A DNA stretch of 64,000 bases from Gp1-AA122 sp035631655 (GCA_035631655.1 DASQIH010000221.1:35304-99303), one strand, 5' to 3'. Positions 33,481 through 42,736 are shown, numbered from the stretch's first letter. The notes: generated by a model not told the origin, from the sequence alone. Program-made: numbers and translations.

Positions 33481-36213
33481 TCAGGTCTTGCGCTGCCCGT
33501 CCCATTCGTTGGACTTAAACTGGGTAGCATGTTGCATGGCGTCGACCAGCGCGCGACGGAGGCGATAGCGGCTTTCCAGGTCAATGTTAACGATTTCGAA
33601 GCCGAGTTCGTTGACGCGAGTGCGGCGCAGGAGGACTTGCGCGTGGATTTTGCGCATGCCCACCGAAATGTCGAGGTTGGCTTCCGAGCCGATGCGGAGA
33701 TTGTCTTCCTTGGTGCCCATACCGCCGCCCAGGCTGAGTTCACGTACCGTCAGGCCGGACTTGCCCCAGGAACTGCTCAGAGTGCCGCTTAGGCTCCTGC
33801 CCAAGACAAAACGTTCGTAGCGGCGTTGCCGCACCCAGGCGCAAGTTGGAGACGCATCCAACGCCGCAATCGCGATTTCGTTAGGGTCCAGGTCATTGTC
33901 GGTGAGCAGCTGGCTGGTGTAGCGCGGGTCAGTTTTGGCTAAGGCTTGGGCCGCCGCGAGGCGCAATTCGCGATGATGGGTCCACTTCCACATCTTTTTC
34001 GCTTCTACGATGTTGCGCAGAACCGGCACGGCATCCGGATCACGCAAACGACCCAAGGACTCGATTGCCTTCAGTTGCAGCAGCGGGGAACGGGACTGCG
34101 ATTCCCCCGGTTCGGCAAGAACGATCAGCGACGGCGAAGCCGATTTATCGCCGCTCATTCCGATTTCATCCACCGCCTGCGGCAGCACGAGAGGATCGAG
34201 AATTTCCAGCAACTCCAGCAAGGTATGGCCGCGATCCACGGCAGCGCCAAAGGCGATCTGGCGAACCACGACATCGTGGTAGAAGCGGTTCCATTCCTTC
34301 AAGCGCATTGGAAGCAGTTCCAGCAGGGAAGGAACATCGAGGCGGCTCATCAGGCCGACTACAGCGGAGGCTTGCCGCGGTTGTCCGGTGCGCAGGATTT
34401 CACGCATCTGCTCCAATCCCACGGCACCCAGGTCCTTGACCAATTCCACCAACCGGTCACATTCGTCGCGCTGCATGCAGCGGAAGAAGCGGTCAGCGAG
34501 GTGGTCTACGGAGGCTTGGGCGGTGCGTTGCAGCACCTGCAGGAGTTCCGGCGGAATCTCCGCCATGTGCATGGCTTCGTCGATGAACTCCGGCAGGCGG
34601 TTCTCGACGCCAATTCGTGGCTGCATATCCTTGGCCAGCAAGGGCCGGTTCTTGCCCACGCTCTCCATCGAGACCAGTACTTGCCCAATGGCGCCATACT
34701 GCTTGCGATTATTGGCCTCCTGACTAAGACGGACAAAAGCCGCGCCCAGCAAGCTCTGGAGCTCAGTGTCCTGTTCCCTGGTGAGACACTCGCCTACCTG
34801 CTTGATCGCCGCCGCCATCAGGTCGCCGCCCGGAGCTGCGTACAAGTCGGCCAGTTGGCTCATTCCGATAGCCGTTTTGCGCCGGTTTTCCGGATCTTTA
34901 GCATTCAGGCAGCTGAAGTAATTGCGAAGGATCTTATCGGCGGATTCCTTGTCGCCGCGCTCCAGCAGTTGTTCCAGGAATTGGCGTACGTTGCGGGGAG
35001 GGACGCAGGGCGCCTCGTTGGACAGCAAGACGCTCTTCTTGCCCGCTTCTGGCACCTCGGCCCAGAACAAGCGATCCAGAATGTCGGCGTGCGACTCGAC
35101 CAGGATGCCCGCCTTGTTCATCTTTTCTTCCTGGATGCGCAGGATCTGCCGCAAGGTGTCCATCTGGCGGCTCATGTGCTCCAGCATCTGGTGCACGGCG
35201 TTGACCTTGACTTCGCCCTTCTGGTACCTCTCCAGAGCAAAGCGGATGGCCATGTGCTCGGCCGCCTTCATGAGAAGCGGCGTGCTCCGATCATCATCCT
35301 CGGCTACGTTGGAAGCGAGGCTTTCGAGCAGTTGTTGCAGATTGAGGCGCGTGTTCGGACTCGCTTGCCCGAATTCCTGCTGCAGCAGTTCCGGTTTGGC
35401 GTTGGGATCTTGTGTGATTTGCCCGAAATGAGTCAGCAGCCGAATGGCTTGGATGACTTCTTCTTCCTGGAGGGGAACGGTGGTTCCGCCAATGTCGCCT
35501 CCGCCCGGTGTTCCCTGACCTGTCCCCGTGCCGACACCGCTGCCTGTGCCGCCCCCGGTGCCGGTACCGCCCCCGCCATGTCCAATCGGGACACTGCCCA
35601 AGGGGGCCGTGCCTGGAGTTCCGCCACTCTGTGCGCCTTCCGCCGCCGCGATCAGTTGCAGGAGTTTCTGTGGATCGTTCAGCCACTGTTTGAATTCCGG
35701 GCCGAGGGTCTGGGCTGCGATCTGCGCCGCCACGCTAACTTCCCCCGTGGCAGGATCAGCGGCCACAAATCTCACTTCATTGATCTTGATACTGGATTTC
35801 TTGCTGTCGCCGAGTGAATCCTTGATCTGCTGAGCTACATCCTGGGCTTTCGAGCCGGCACTGGCGAAAGCCTTCACCAAGCTGCTGAAATCTTCGATCG
35901 TGACCTGGGCGGAGAAATGGATGCTGGCCAGGCCGGCAGCGGTGAGCAGTTGCGCAAAGCTGCGTTCGGCTTGACCTGTGTCCAGCGGGATGCCGTCCAG
36001 CAGCAGCTTGGAACCGGAAACCCCCAGCAGGAACCCGCTCTCGCCTGCGGACGGAAGTCCATTTTGCAGCTCTTTCCAGGCCGTGGCAAATTGCGCTTCC
36101 GTGCGCTTGTGCTCAAATCCGTACAGCCGGACGTACTTCACCAGGATGTTGAGGCTGTGGACAAACGCGCGCGCGGACTCACTGCGGGCTAAATTGGCGC
36201 CGGTGCCGAGAAT
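33481..36213 (-). CDS. HEAT-repeat-like protein with C-terminal PilZ domain
   Basis: 886 residues from GTG 36141, or 910 from an ATT at 36213 that is preceded by AGGAG with a 7-nt spacer. The extra residues (ARSESARAFVHSLNIL) continue the helical N-terminus naturally, and GTG 36141 lacks a Shine-Dalgarno. Layout: helical N-domain; a Gly/Thr-rich linker near residues 190-230; a long alpha-helical region with HEAT-like repeats; and a PilZ domain over the last ~110 residues. PilZ has RRYER (R-x-x-x-R) and ELSLGG in place of D/N-x-S-x-x-G. PilZ binds c-di-GMP; the Glu makes binding uncertain. It follows lysC by 152 bp. Confidence 0.8.
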   Translation of the reverse strand: MLGTGANLARSESARAFVHSLNILVKYVRLYGFEHKRTEAQFATAWKELQNGLPSAGESGFLLGVSGSKLLLDGIPLDTGQAERSFAQLLTAAGLASIHFSAQVTIEDFSSLVKAFASAGSKAQDVAQQIKDSLGDSKKSSIKINEVRFVAADPATGEVSVAAQIAAQTLGPEFKQWLNDPQKLLQLIAAAEGAQSGGTPGTAPLGSVPIGHGGGGTGTGGGTGSGVGTGTGQGTPGGGDIGGTTVPLQEEEVIQAIRLLTHFGQITQDPNAKPELLQQEFGQASPNTRLNLQQLLESLASNVAEDDDRSTPLLMKAAEHMAIRFALERYQKGEVKVNAVHQMLEHMSRQMDTLRQILRIQEEKMNKAGILVESHADILDRLFWAEVPEAGKKSVLLSNEAPCVPPRNVRQFLEQLLERGDKESADKILRNYFSCLNAKDPENRRKTAIGMSQLADLYAAPGGDLMAAAIKQVGECLTREQDTELQSLLGAAFVRLSQEANNRKQYGAIGQVLVSMESVGKNRPLLAKDMQPRIGVENRLPEFIDEAMHMAEIPPELLQVLQRTAQASVDHLADRFFRCMQRDECDRLVELVKDLGAVGLEQMREILRTGQPRQASAVVGLMSRLDVPSLLELLPMRLKEWNRFYHDVVVRQIAFGAAVDRGHTLLELLEILDPLVLPQAVDEIGMSGDKSASPSLIVLAEPGESQSRSPLLQLKAIESLGRLRDPDAVPVLRNIVEAKKMWKWTHHRELRLAAAQALAKTDPRYTSQLLTDNDLDPNEIAIAALDASPTCAWVRQRRYERFVLGRSLSGTLSSSWGKSGLTVRELSLGGGMGTKEDNLRIGSEANLDISVGMRKIHAQVLLRRTRVNELGFEIVNIDLESRYRLRRALVDAMQHATQFKSNEWDGQRKT

Positions 36214-36365
36214 AAAACCGCTCCTGCTACACGCTTATGGCGTAAGGGTATAGCGGAACCGTGAGCCGTTGCACGTTACGGAGGTAATACATTGTCGGTG
36301 GGTTTTCTGAGGGTTGGCCTGCGGCCCGGCAACCTGCCAAAGAGCCTGCAAGTGGTTGAAAAGCT

Positions 36366-37739
36366 TTACTCGAAGATCTCGGGATCGAGTTCCGAAAAAA
36401 ACGCCTTATGTAACCGGCGCACTACCTCGGGAACCACGTCTTCCTCGATTACGAAAGTCAGATTTATCTCCGACGCGCCCTGGGAAATCATCCGAATATT
36501 CACGTCGGGCAGCACGTTGAAAACGCGGGCAGCAATGCCAGGCGTCTCGCGCAGGTTCTCCCCCACCAGGCAGACGATGGCTTTGCGGCCTTCGTACTTT
36601 ACATCCGCCAGCTTGGCCAGATCGGCGGCCAGCGCTGGAATTGACTCATTGGAGTCCACGGTCAGCGAGACGCTGACTTCAGAAGTAGAGACAACATCTA
36701 CGGCCACGCGGTGCCGTTCGAAAGCGTCGAAGATGTTCTTCAGGAAGCCATAGGCCATCAACATGCGCGTGGCGGTGAGATCGATGATGGTGATCCGCTT
36801 CTTGGCCGCGATGGCTTTAAACACATTTCGGCAATGTGGGGCACGCGCTGTGATGCGCGTTCCCTCGCACTTGGGATTACGGGAATTGAGAATGTAAACC
36901 GGGATATTCTTCTGAATGGCCGGCAGCAATGTCGCCGGGTGCAGTACCTTGGCGCCAAAATAAGCCAGTTCCGCCGCCTCGTCGAAGCTGATGGACTTGA
37001 TCCGGCGCGCCTCCGGGCAAGTGTGGGGGTCGGTGGTCATCATACCGTCAACGTCGGTCCAGATTTCGATCCGCTCCGCGTCCAGCCCCGCGCCAACGAT
37101 GGCCGCCGAAAAATCCGAGCCACCGCGGCCGATGGTGGTGGTGGTCCCGGCTCGCGTAGCGCCGATGAAGCCTCCCATGACTGGCACCCGGCTGCTGTCC
37201 ACCAGGGGTTTTACGTTGGACTTCAGCTTCTGGTTCGTGTCCTCGAAATGAGGAACCGCGCGCGTGTGGGTATTGTCGGTGACGATGCACTCGCGCGAAT
37301 CTACCAGCGTGGAATCGATGCCGCGCGCAGATAAGGCCGCAGTCACAATCTTGCTGGACAGCAACTCGCCATAGGCCGCCACGTGATCGGTGGTGCGAGG
37401 GGTCAACTCGCCAACCGCGGCAATGCCACGCAGGAGTTCATCGAGAGTGTCAAAATCGCTTTCTAGTTCGCTGTGAAATTGAGTAAAAACTCCGGTGCCA
37501 AGCAGCTCTCCAGCCGTGTTGTAATGGCGTTCGCGCAGGCTGCGCGAGAGCTTCAGTGCGGTTTCGCGGTCTCCGGTGCCGGCGGCGCGTGCCGTGGCCA
37601 GCAGTTGATCGGTGACCTTGGCCATGGCACTGACCACGACGACCGGCTTTTTCGGCAGGCGTCCCTTAACAATCGCGGCAGCGCGTTCGATGGCCTTGGC
37701 GTCCTCGACCGAGGTGCCGCCAAATTTCATTACCAGCAC
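36366..37739 (-). CDS. lysC: aspartate kinase with ACT domains
   Basis: 457 residues. ATP-dependent phosphorylation of aspartate, the first step to lysine, methionine and threonine. It starts with VMKFGGTSVEDA and has the kinase motifs GGFIGATRAGTTTTIGRGGSDFSAA and EIWTDVDGMMTTDP. The C-terminal third holds two ACT domains (TRMLMAYGFLKNIFDAFERH and CLVGENLRETPGIAARVFNVL), implying allosteric feedback by an end-product amino acid. It is transcribed after asd, 184 bp downstream; the gap contains 21-bp tandem repeats. Confidence 0.96.
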   Translation of the reverse strand: MLVMKFGGTSVEDAKAIERAAAIVKGRLPKKPVVVVSAMAKVTDQLLATARAAGTGDRETALKLSRSLRERHYNTAGELLGTGVFTQFHSELESDFDTLDELLRGIAAVGELTPRTTDHVAAYGELLSSKIVTAALSARGIDSTLVDSRECIVTDNTHTRAVPHFEDTNQKLKSNVKPLVDSSRVPVMGGFIGATRAGTTTTIGRGGSDFSAAIVGAGLDAERIEIWTDVDGMMTTDPHTCPEARRIKSISFDEAAELAYFGAKVLHPATLLPAIQKNIPVYILNSRNPKCEGTRITARAPHCRNVFKAIAAKKRITIIDLTATRMLMAYGFLKNIFDAFERHRVAVDVVSTSEVSVSLTVDSNESIPALAADLAKLADVKYEGRKAIVCLVGENLRETPGIAARVFNVLPDVNIRMISQGASEINLTFVIEEDVVPEVVRRLHKAFFSELDPEIFE

Positions 37740-37799
37740 GGCAGGGTTACCTCAGACGCCGACGGTGAACACTGAACCGGGCAAGCAAGAGAAGATTGC

Positions 37800-37845
37800 A
37801 CAAAAAGGTGAGACCCAAGATTCCTCGCTGCGCTCGGAATGACAA
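37800..37845. repeat. partial copy of the GTCATTCCGAGC repeat
   Basis: Read on the minus strand, this begins GTCATTCCGAGCGCAGCGAGG and continues into lysC-proximal sequence. It matches one half of the inverted-repeat family at 25029, 33267 and 46578; no second arm is seen. Confidence 0.5.
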
Positions 37846-37918
37846 GAGAAAAATTCAAAATGACCCGGAAAAAAGTCGGAATGACGAGGAAAAATATCGG
37901 AACGATAAGAAGGAGCTG
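37835..37918. repeat. four tandem 21-bp repeats between asd and lysC
   Basis: Units start at 37835, 37856, 37877 and 37898, each beginning CGGAATGAC (or the variants CAAAATGAC and CGGAACGAT) followed by an A/G-rich 12 bp. The period is exactly 21. The head of the unit equals the reverse of the GTCATTCCG repeat end, so the array may be an expansion of that element's terminus. Confidence 0.7.
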
Positions 37919-37923
37919 CGCGG

Positions 37924-38976
37924 TCAATCGAGATACCCCTCCGCTTTGAGTAGTTCGGCGTTGAGCAGGGCGGCGCCCGCGGCTCCGCGAATAGTGTTGT
38001 GCGAGAGCACCGTGAACTTCCAATCCAGCACGCCACACGGCCGCAAACGTCCGACGGTGGCCGTCATGCCTGCTCCCGAATCGGCGTCAAACCTGGGCTG
38101 CGGGCGATCGGCGGCATGGAGATAGATGACCGGCCTTTCCGGCGCGCTGGGCAGCTTTAATTCCTGCGGCACACTGCGAAACTCATTCCACGCGGTAATA
38201 ATTTCCGCCTGCTGGGCATTCTTCTTCAGCTTCACTGATACAGATTCGGTATGCCCGTCCTCTACCGCCACGCGGTTGCACTGGGCGCTCATCTTGAAAG
38301 CTGCGGGTTTGATGCCTGACCCGTTCAATTGCCCCAGCAATTTGAGCGTCTCCTCTTCCATCTTCTCTTCTTCTTTTGCAATATACGGGATGACATTTCC
38401 CAAAATGTCCAGCGAAGCCACTCCCGGATAACCCGCGCCGCTGACAGCCTGCATGGTAACCGCCATCACCGTCTCCAGTCCGAATTGCTGATGCAAAGGG
38501 GCTAGGGCCAGTACGAGCCCGATCGCGGAGCAGTTGGGGTTGGTCACGGCGAAACCACCGGATTTGCGCCGCCAAGCTTGGCATTCGATCAGCTTCACGT
38601 GATCGGCATTGACCTCGGGAATCACCAGCGGCACGTCAGGCTTCATGCGCAGAGCGCTGGAATTGGAAATGACGGCGCAGCCCGCTTCGGCGAACTTTGG
38701 CTCGAGTTCGTGGGCGGCGGCCGCATCCAGGGCGGCAAAAATCACTTTGGGAGCGCCGGTGGGGTTTGCCGGCGAGACCAGCATTCTGGCAACTCGCTCG
38801 GGCAAAGCTGTTTTCATGCGCCAGCGCGCAGCTTCCGCATAATGCCGGCCCTCGGAACGCTCCGAGGCCGCTAGCCAGGCGACTTCGAACCAGGGGTGAT
38901 GCTCCAGCATCTGGATGAAGCGTTGTCCGACAATGCCGGTGGCGCCGAGGATCCCGACCTGAATTTTCTTGTGCAT
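37924..38976 (-). CDS. asd: aspartate-semialdehyde dehydrogenase
   Basis: 350 residues. NADPH-dependent reduction of aspartyl phosphate to aspartate semialdehyde. The Rossmann start is KIQVGILGATGIVGQRFIQML, the active-site Cys lies in TNPNCSAIGLVLALAP, and the later VSGAGYPGVAS and CNRVAVEDGHTESVSV segments identify the archaeal/fungal-type subfamily. It is first in a same-strand series asd-lysC-HEAT/PilZ; asd and lysC act consecutively in one pathway. Divergent from galT, 161 bp apart. Confidence 0.96.
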   Translation of the reverse strand: MHKKIQVGILGATGIVGQRFIQMLEHHPWFEVAWLAASERSEGRHYAEAARWRMKTALPERVARMLVSPANPTGAPKVIFAALDAAAAHELEPKFAEAGCAVISNSSALRMKPDVPLVIPEVNADHVKLIECQAWRRKSGGFAVTNPNCSAIGLVLALAPLHQQFGLETVMAVTMQAVSGAGYPGVASLDILGNVIPYIAKEEEKMEEETLKLLGQLNGSGIKPAAFKMSAQCNRVAVEDGHTESVSVKLKKNAQQAEIITAWNEFRSVPQELKLPSAPERPVIYLHAADRPQPRFDADSGAGMTATVGRLRPCGVLDWKFTVLSHNTIRGAAGAALLNAELLKAEGYLD

Positions 38977-39137
38977 AGAGGGTGACTCTGAATTTTACAA
39001 CATGATTTGCCGGTGGCTGGAATGCGCCGCGCGAGCGGACATTAAGTTGAAACATCTTGCAGATACCGGGGAAAGCAAGCGCATAATTTGGATAATTCAT
39101 ATCGCAGTTCGTGTCGATAGCGAAGCAGGAGTACAAC

Positions 39138-40161
39138 ATGCCGGAGTTACGCCAGAATTTCGTGACCAAGGAGTGGGTAATCATTGCCACCGAGCGCGCC
39201 AAGCGTCCCGAAGAGATGGTAGTTCACCGCCCAATCAAAGCCACACCGGCGTACATGGCTAATTGCCCCTTTTGTCCCGGCAACGAAGCCCAAACCCCTC
39301 CCGAAGTGTTGCGGTTGACTGGAACCAACGGGGACAGCTGGCAAGCGCGGGTTGTGCCTAACAAGTTTGCGGCCCTGTCCCGCGACGAAGAACCGGAGCG
39401 CACGATTTACCGCACCCAGCGGACTATCAATGGCTTCGGCGTGCACGAGATCATCATCGAAACCCCGGACCATTCGAAACTCATGGCCTTGATGTCGGAC
39501 GCGCAGGTCTCCGACGTGTTGCGCATTTACAAAGCTCGCTACGCCGATCTGAGCCTGGATCCCCGCATCGCACAAATCACGATCTTCAAGAACCACGGGA
39601 TGGATGCAGGCACCAGCCTGGAGCACCCGCATTCACAACTGATCGCCACCCCAGTGATTTCTCTGCAAGTCCGGCACAGGTTCCAGGAGGCGCTCCGGCA
39701 CTATGACGACTTTGGCACCTGCATTTTCTGCCAAGTACTGGAGGAGGAACTGGGGGAGCAGAAACGGATCGTGCTGGCGACGGAACACTTCGTCGCCTTT
39801 GAGCTGTTTGCGTCGCCCGCCCCGTTCAGCACTCACATTTATCCGCGGCGACACATGGCCAGCTTCGGCGATATCAGCGAGCTCGAAATCGCCGACTTGG
39901 GCCGGGCACTGCGGACAGTTCTCGCCAAACTGTATCAAGGACTGAAGAATCCTGATTTCAACTTCACCATCCGAACCGCGCCCCGCGGAATGTGTCGGGG
40001 TGAAATATTTTCACTGGTATCTCAGCGTGATTCCCCGTCTGACTCGGGTGGCTGGGTTCGAACTCGGTTCGGGAATGTTCATCAACACTGTCTTGCCAGA
40101 GGCAGCGGCAGAGTTTCTGCGGAACGTGAAAGTAGTCGAAGCAGTAGCACAGCCTGCCTAA
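39138..40161 (+). pseudogene. galT: galactose-1-phosphate uridylyltransferase with a one-base frameshift
   Basis: UDP-glucose/galactose-1-P uridylyl transfer (Leloir pathway). ATG 39138 follows AGGAG (39127-39131). Intact up to residue ~283: zinc motif CPFCPGNE, FKNHGMDAGTSLEHPHSQL (catalytic HPH), AFELFASPAPFSTHIYPRRH. After TIRTAPR (39986) the frame is lost. From 39988 the +1 frame reads ECVGVKYFHWYLSVIPRL, then RVAGFELGSGMFINTVLPE, the normal GalT C-terminus, ending TAA 40159-40161. One extra G at about 39987-39988 explains it. Uncorrected, the protein runs on to 40286 with a nonsense tail. Restored length would be 340 residues, normal. Recent mutation or sequencing error. Confidence 0.88.
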
Positions 40162-40210
40162 TCAATTCACTGAGGTTGAGCTGCCGGGAAGTCGCGTCTC
40201 CAGGGTCGCA

Positions 40211-41302
40211 TCAGAGCCTTGGTGGGAATTCGCCACTGCCGAATGCGTATTCGTTCAACGGACCAAAGCGCTTTTTCTCCGAATAAAGCTGCCAGCGGCG
40301 CCAGACGATGCGCAGGCTGGCCATGATGGGAATCGACAAATAGACGCCCAGCACTCCGGCAATCTCTCCGCCCGCCAGTACGCCGAAAATTGCCGCCAGG
40401 GGATGCAGTTCCATCTTTTCGCCCATCACTCTGGGTGCAATGACATAGTCCTGTACCAGTCGCCACGCGCCCAGGAACAAAACCAGGACTAACCAATGCT
40501 TATAACTCATCAGGAGGGCCACGCTCAGAATAAGAAAGGCCGCAACCAGCGGACCAACAACTGGAATGAACTCCATCACACCGCCAGCCGTGCCTAAGAC
40601 AAGCGCGTAGGGCACACGCATCAGTCCAAGAAAGGTGTTGTAGACGATCAGAGATAGCGCTGCCAGGGTCAATTGCGCCCGGATGAAATGCGCCAGCATC
40701 TGGTTCATGTCGGCGATGACTCCCTCCATGAACTCGCGCTTGGGCTTGCTGTGAACAAACGAAAGGAATGCGTTGCTGAAGGCACGCCCATCTTTCAGAA
40801 AGAAAGCGGCAAGGATAGGAATAAGTATGAGAAGCCAGGCATTCTGGGCGACCTCGGCGACCCGTAGTCCAATGCGCTGGGCGACGGTTCTGATCTGCCC
40901 GCTGTATTTAAACAGATATTCTTTGAACTGCTGCTTGGTATTGAAGCTCCAGCCGCGCTCTTGTCCGATTTGCTCAACGATTTCTCCGGAACTGACTTTA
41001 TCCAGCAAGGCAGGCATCGACTGGCCGAGCCTGGCCCCCTCGCGCCCGATCTTCGGTCCTACGAAGGAGAAGAAGATACCGACGAGAATCAAAAGCAACA
41101 GGTAAATAATTGCAATTGCCCGGCCTCGGCCTTTGACCAACTTTTCGAGATTGGAAACCAGCGGATCTACCAGATAGGCAAAGAATATGGCAAACAGGAA
41201 GGCTACCAGTGTGTGGCGCGCAGCGTAGAGGAAGCCAATGGCCAATGCGAACACCAGGGCGGTGAACAAAGCACGCGCGGTCCGGGTATCAATCAGGACC
41301 AA
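40211..41302 (-). CDS. AI-2E family transporter (UPF0118)
   Basis: A 363-residue inner-membrane protein with about 7-8 helices. Family pattern: an N-terminal helix pair (LVFALAIGFLYAARHTLVAFLFAIFFAYLVDPLV), a soluble middle segment, then FLGLMRVPYALVLGTAGGVMEFIPVVGP and VLGVYLSIPIMASLRI near the end. Members export autoinducer-2, or act as Na+/H+ antiporters, depending on the protein; nothing here decides. Convergent with galT; upstream neighbours on the same strand are the secreted protein and aroK, with only 24 bp between. Confidence 0.9.
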   Translation of the reverse strand: MVLIDTRTARALFTALVFALAIGFLYAARHTLVAFLFAIFFAYLVDPLVSNLEKLVKGRGRAIAIIYLLLLILVGIFFSFVGPKIGREGARLGQSMPALLDKVSSGEIVEQIGQERGWSFNTKQQFKEYLFKYSGQIRTVAQRIGLRVAEVAQNAWLLILIPILAAFFLKDGRAFSNAFLSFVHSKPKREFMEGVIADMNQMLAHFIRAQLTLAALSLIVYNTFLGLMRVPYALVLGTAGGVMEFIPVVGPLVAAFLILSVALLMSYKHWLVLVLFLGAWRLVQDYVIAPRVMGEKMELHPLAAIFGVLAGGEIAGVLGVYLSIPIMASLRIVWRRWQLYSEKKRFGPLNEYAFGSGEFPPRL

Positions 41303-41326
41303 AGGCTGCTCCCATCGCTCTCTATC

Positions 41327-42067
41327 TTAATCCCGCACGATTTCGGTTTTCTCACTGGGAATAACAATCTTCACGATCTTGAAGTGGTCCTGATCATCCA
41401 GCCACAACGCCCACTCTCCGCCTTCAAATTTCAGGGCAAAGCGGGGCAGCTCGCGTTCGGCACCCTTGATTTGCACCTTTTCCCGGCCCACCGGCTCCAG
41501 GCTGACCCGCATCGAGAGGCGGTCTTGAGGAACGATTGCGCCAAACGAGGTTGGGCCGGACGTGCACTGCAAGGGTTGGCCGTTTTCCGATTTGCAGTTC
41601 TGGGCCAGGTAGCGCCAAGCCAGCAACTGGCGGTGGATGAAGAAATTGTTATCCAGCACCACGGTAGAACTGGGCAGCAGGAAGGGTTGTTCCGCCGGCT
41701 TTTCGCCCGGGTTCACCGTCACGCGTTCGGTCAGAAACTGATCGTTAGGCACGAGTTCCAGTTCCGTTTTAGAGGGGCTGAGTTCGTGCCACTCGTAGCG
41801 GATCAACTCGCCTGCAGCGGTCAGTTGTAGCTGGGAAGTTTGGGTAGCTTTGTTGCCACCACCTTCCTCGTGCAACTGAGAACTGATGGTGCTGCCGCTG
41901 GTGGACTGCACAATCGTGAAAGTCTCGTCCGCCACCCGCTGTCCGTTCACATAGACGCCGAAGGAACCTGAATCAATCGTCTGGCCGGCGGGTTCCTTGC
42001 TGGCGGTAAGGGTCGCCGAGAATAGCAGCGAAACGATTCCCAGTGCCAGTACGCTTCTCAACTTCAC
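41327..42067 (-). CDS. exported protein of unknown function
   Basis: 246 residues from GTG 42067 (253 if read from ATG 42088, which lies inside aroK). The GTG is the better start: AAGGAG lies 7 nt upstream and aroK's TAA is one base before it. The signal peptide is KLRSVLALGIVSLLFSATLTA. The mature part is beta-rich (GSFGVYVNGQRVADETFTIV..., QLQLTAAGELIRYEW, FALKFEGGEWALWLDD) with one likely disulfide (CKSENGQPLQC). No family recognised with confidence; it resembles periplasmic lipid-/ligand-binding DUF3108-like sheets. Confidence 0.8.
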   Translation of the reverse strand: MKLRSVLALGIVSLLFSATLTASKEPAGQTIDSGSFGVYVNGQRVADETFTIVQSTSGSTISSQLHEEGGGNKATQTSQLQLTAAGELIRYEWHELSPSKTELELVPNDQFLTERVTVNPGEKPAEQPFLLPSSTVVLDNNFFIHRQLLAWRYLAQNCKSENGQPLQCTSGPTSFGAIVPQDRLSMRVSLEPVGREKVQIKGAERELPRFALKFEGGEWALWLDDQDHFKIVKIVIPSEKTEIVRD

Positions 42068-42068
42068 C

Positions 42069-42638
42069 TTACTTCTCCTTGCCTTCATGATTGAGCCCTA
42101 ATCGCGAAATAACTTCCGCCGCGATCGCAGCCACGTCCTTGCCGCTGGTTTGGATGCGCAGAGCTGCCTTCATGTAAATTGGGCGTCGCGCTTCGTACAA
42201 TTGGCGGAATTGGTTCAGGCTCTGGGCTAGCGGCCGTTCGGTTTTTTCGGACCGGCAACGCTCCCAGAGTTCCTGCAGCGGCGCATCGAGGAAAACCGCG
42301 GGGATGCCGGAGTTTTCCAGCGCTGCGAGATTTTCCGGTTGCACGAAAGCACCTCCGCCCAGGGCCGCGACCGCGGGGGAGGCTTGCATCTCCGTTAATA
42401 ACTCTAGCAGCGCTTCGCGTTCCGCTTGCCGAAAACCGGCTTCTCCCAGGTTACGAAAGATTTCCGCGATGGAACAGCCCTGGCTGGCCTCAACCCGGGC
42501 GTCGAGATCTACGAAATCCCAGGCGAGGTGCCGGCTCAGAGCCTGACCGACGCTAGTCTTGCCGGAACCCATAAAGCCGACCAGGAACAAGGCGCGTACC
42601 GGCTTACTCGGCTGGCGGCGTCGTGACGTGCTCGTCAT
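42069..42638 (-). CDS. aroK: shikimate kinase
   Basis: 189 residues. ATP-dependent 3-phosphorylation of shikimate in aromatic amino-acid synthesis. P-loop GFMGSGKTSVG, shikimate-binding FVDLDARVE with the preceding Asp, IAEIFRNLGEAGFRQAE, ALGGGAF, and a lid Arg in RPLAQ. A basic N-terminal extension (SRRRQPSKPVRAL) precedes the P-loop. First of a tight same-strand row, aroK-secreted protein-AI-2E transporter. Confidence 0.94.
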   Translation of the reverse strand: MTSTSRRRQPSKPVRALFLVGFMGSGKTSVGQALSRHLAWDFVDLDARVEASQGCSIAEIFRNLGEAGFRQAEREALLELLTEMQASPAVAALGGGAFVQPENLAALENSGIPAVFLDAPLQELWERCRSEKTERPLAQSLNQFRQLYEARRPIYMKAALRIQTSGKDVAAIAAEVISRLGLNHEGKEK

Positions 42639-42661
42639 GGTCGCGGGAAGCTCGTTTTCCA

Positions 42662-42716
42662 GCGGCTAAAGCCGCACGCATTTTCTGCGACTTAGGGCAC
42701 GTCTGAAGACATGCCC
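42662..42716. repeat. two-hairpin palindromic element (intergenic copy)
   Basis: GCGGCT-aa-AGCCGC (42662-42675), 19 bp, then GGGCACGTCT-ga-AGACATGCCC (42695-42716, one mismatch). Same design as the copy at 6298-6353, which lies within a gene. Confidence 0.6.
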
Positions 42717-42736
42717 GGATACCAATGACCGGCTAT

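Noticed and set aside
33946..35817. 623-codon plus-strand open frame
   Set aside because: It lies antisense to the HEAT/PilZ gene; the His/Gln-rich product resembles no protein and reflects the codon bias of the real strand.
37835..37918. 21-bp array considered as a CRISPR
   Set aside because: The units are contiguous with no spacers, and no cas gene is present.
40018..40286. Zero-frame continuation of galT as a real novel C-terminus
   Set aside because: The +1 frame encodes the family's conserved C-terminus, so the zero-frame tail is a frameshift product.
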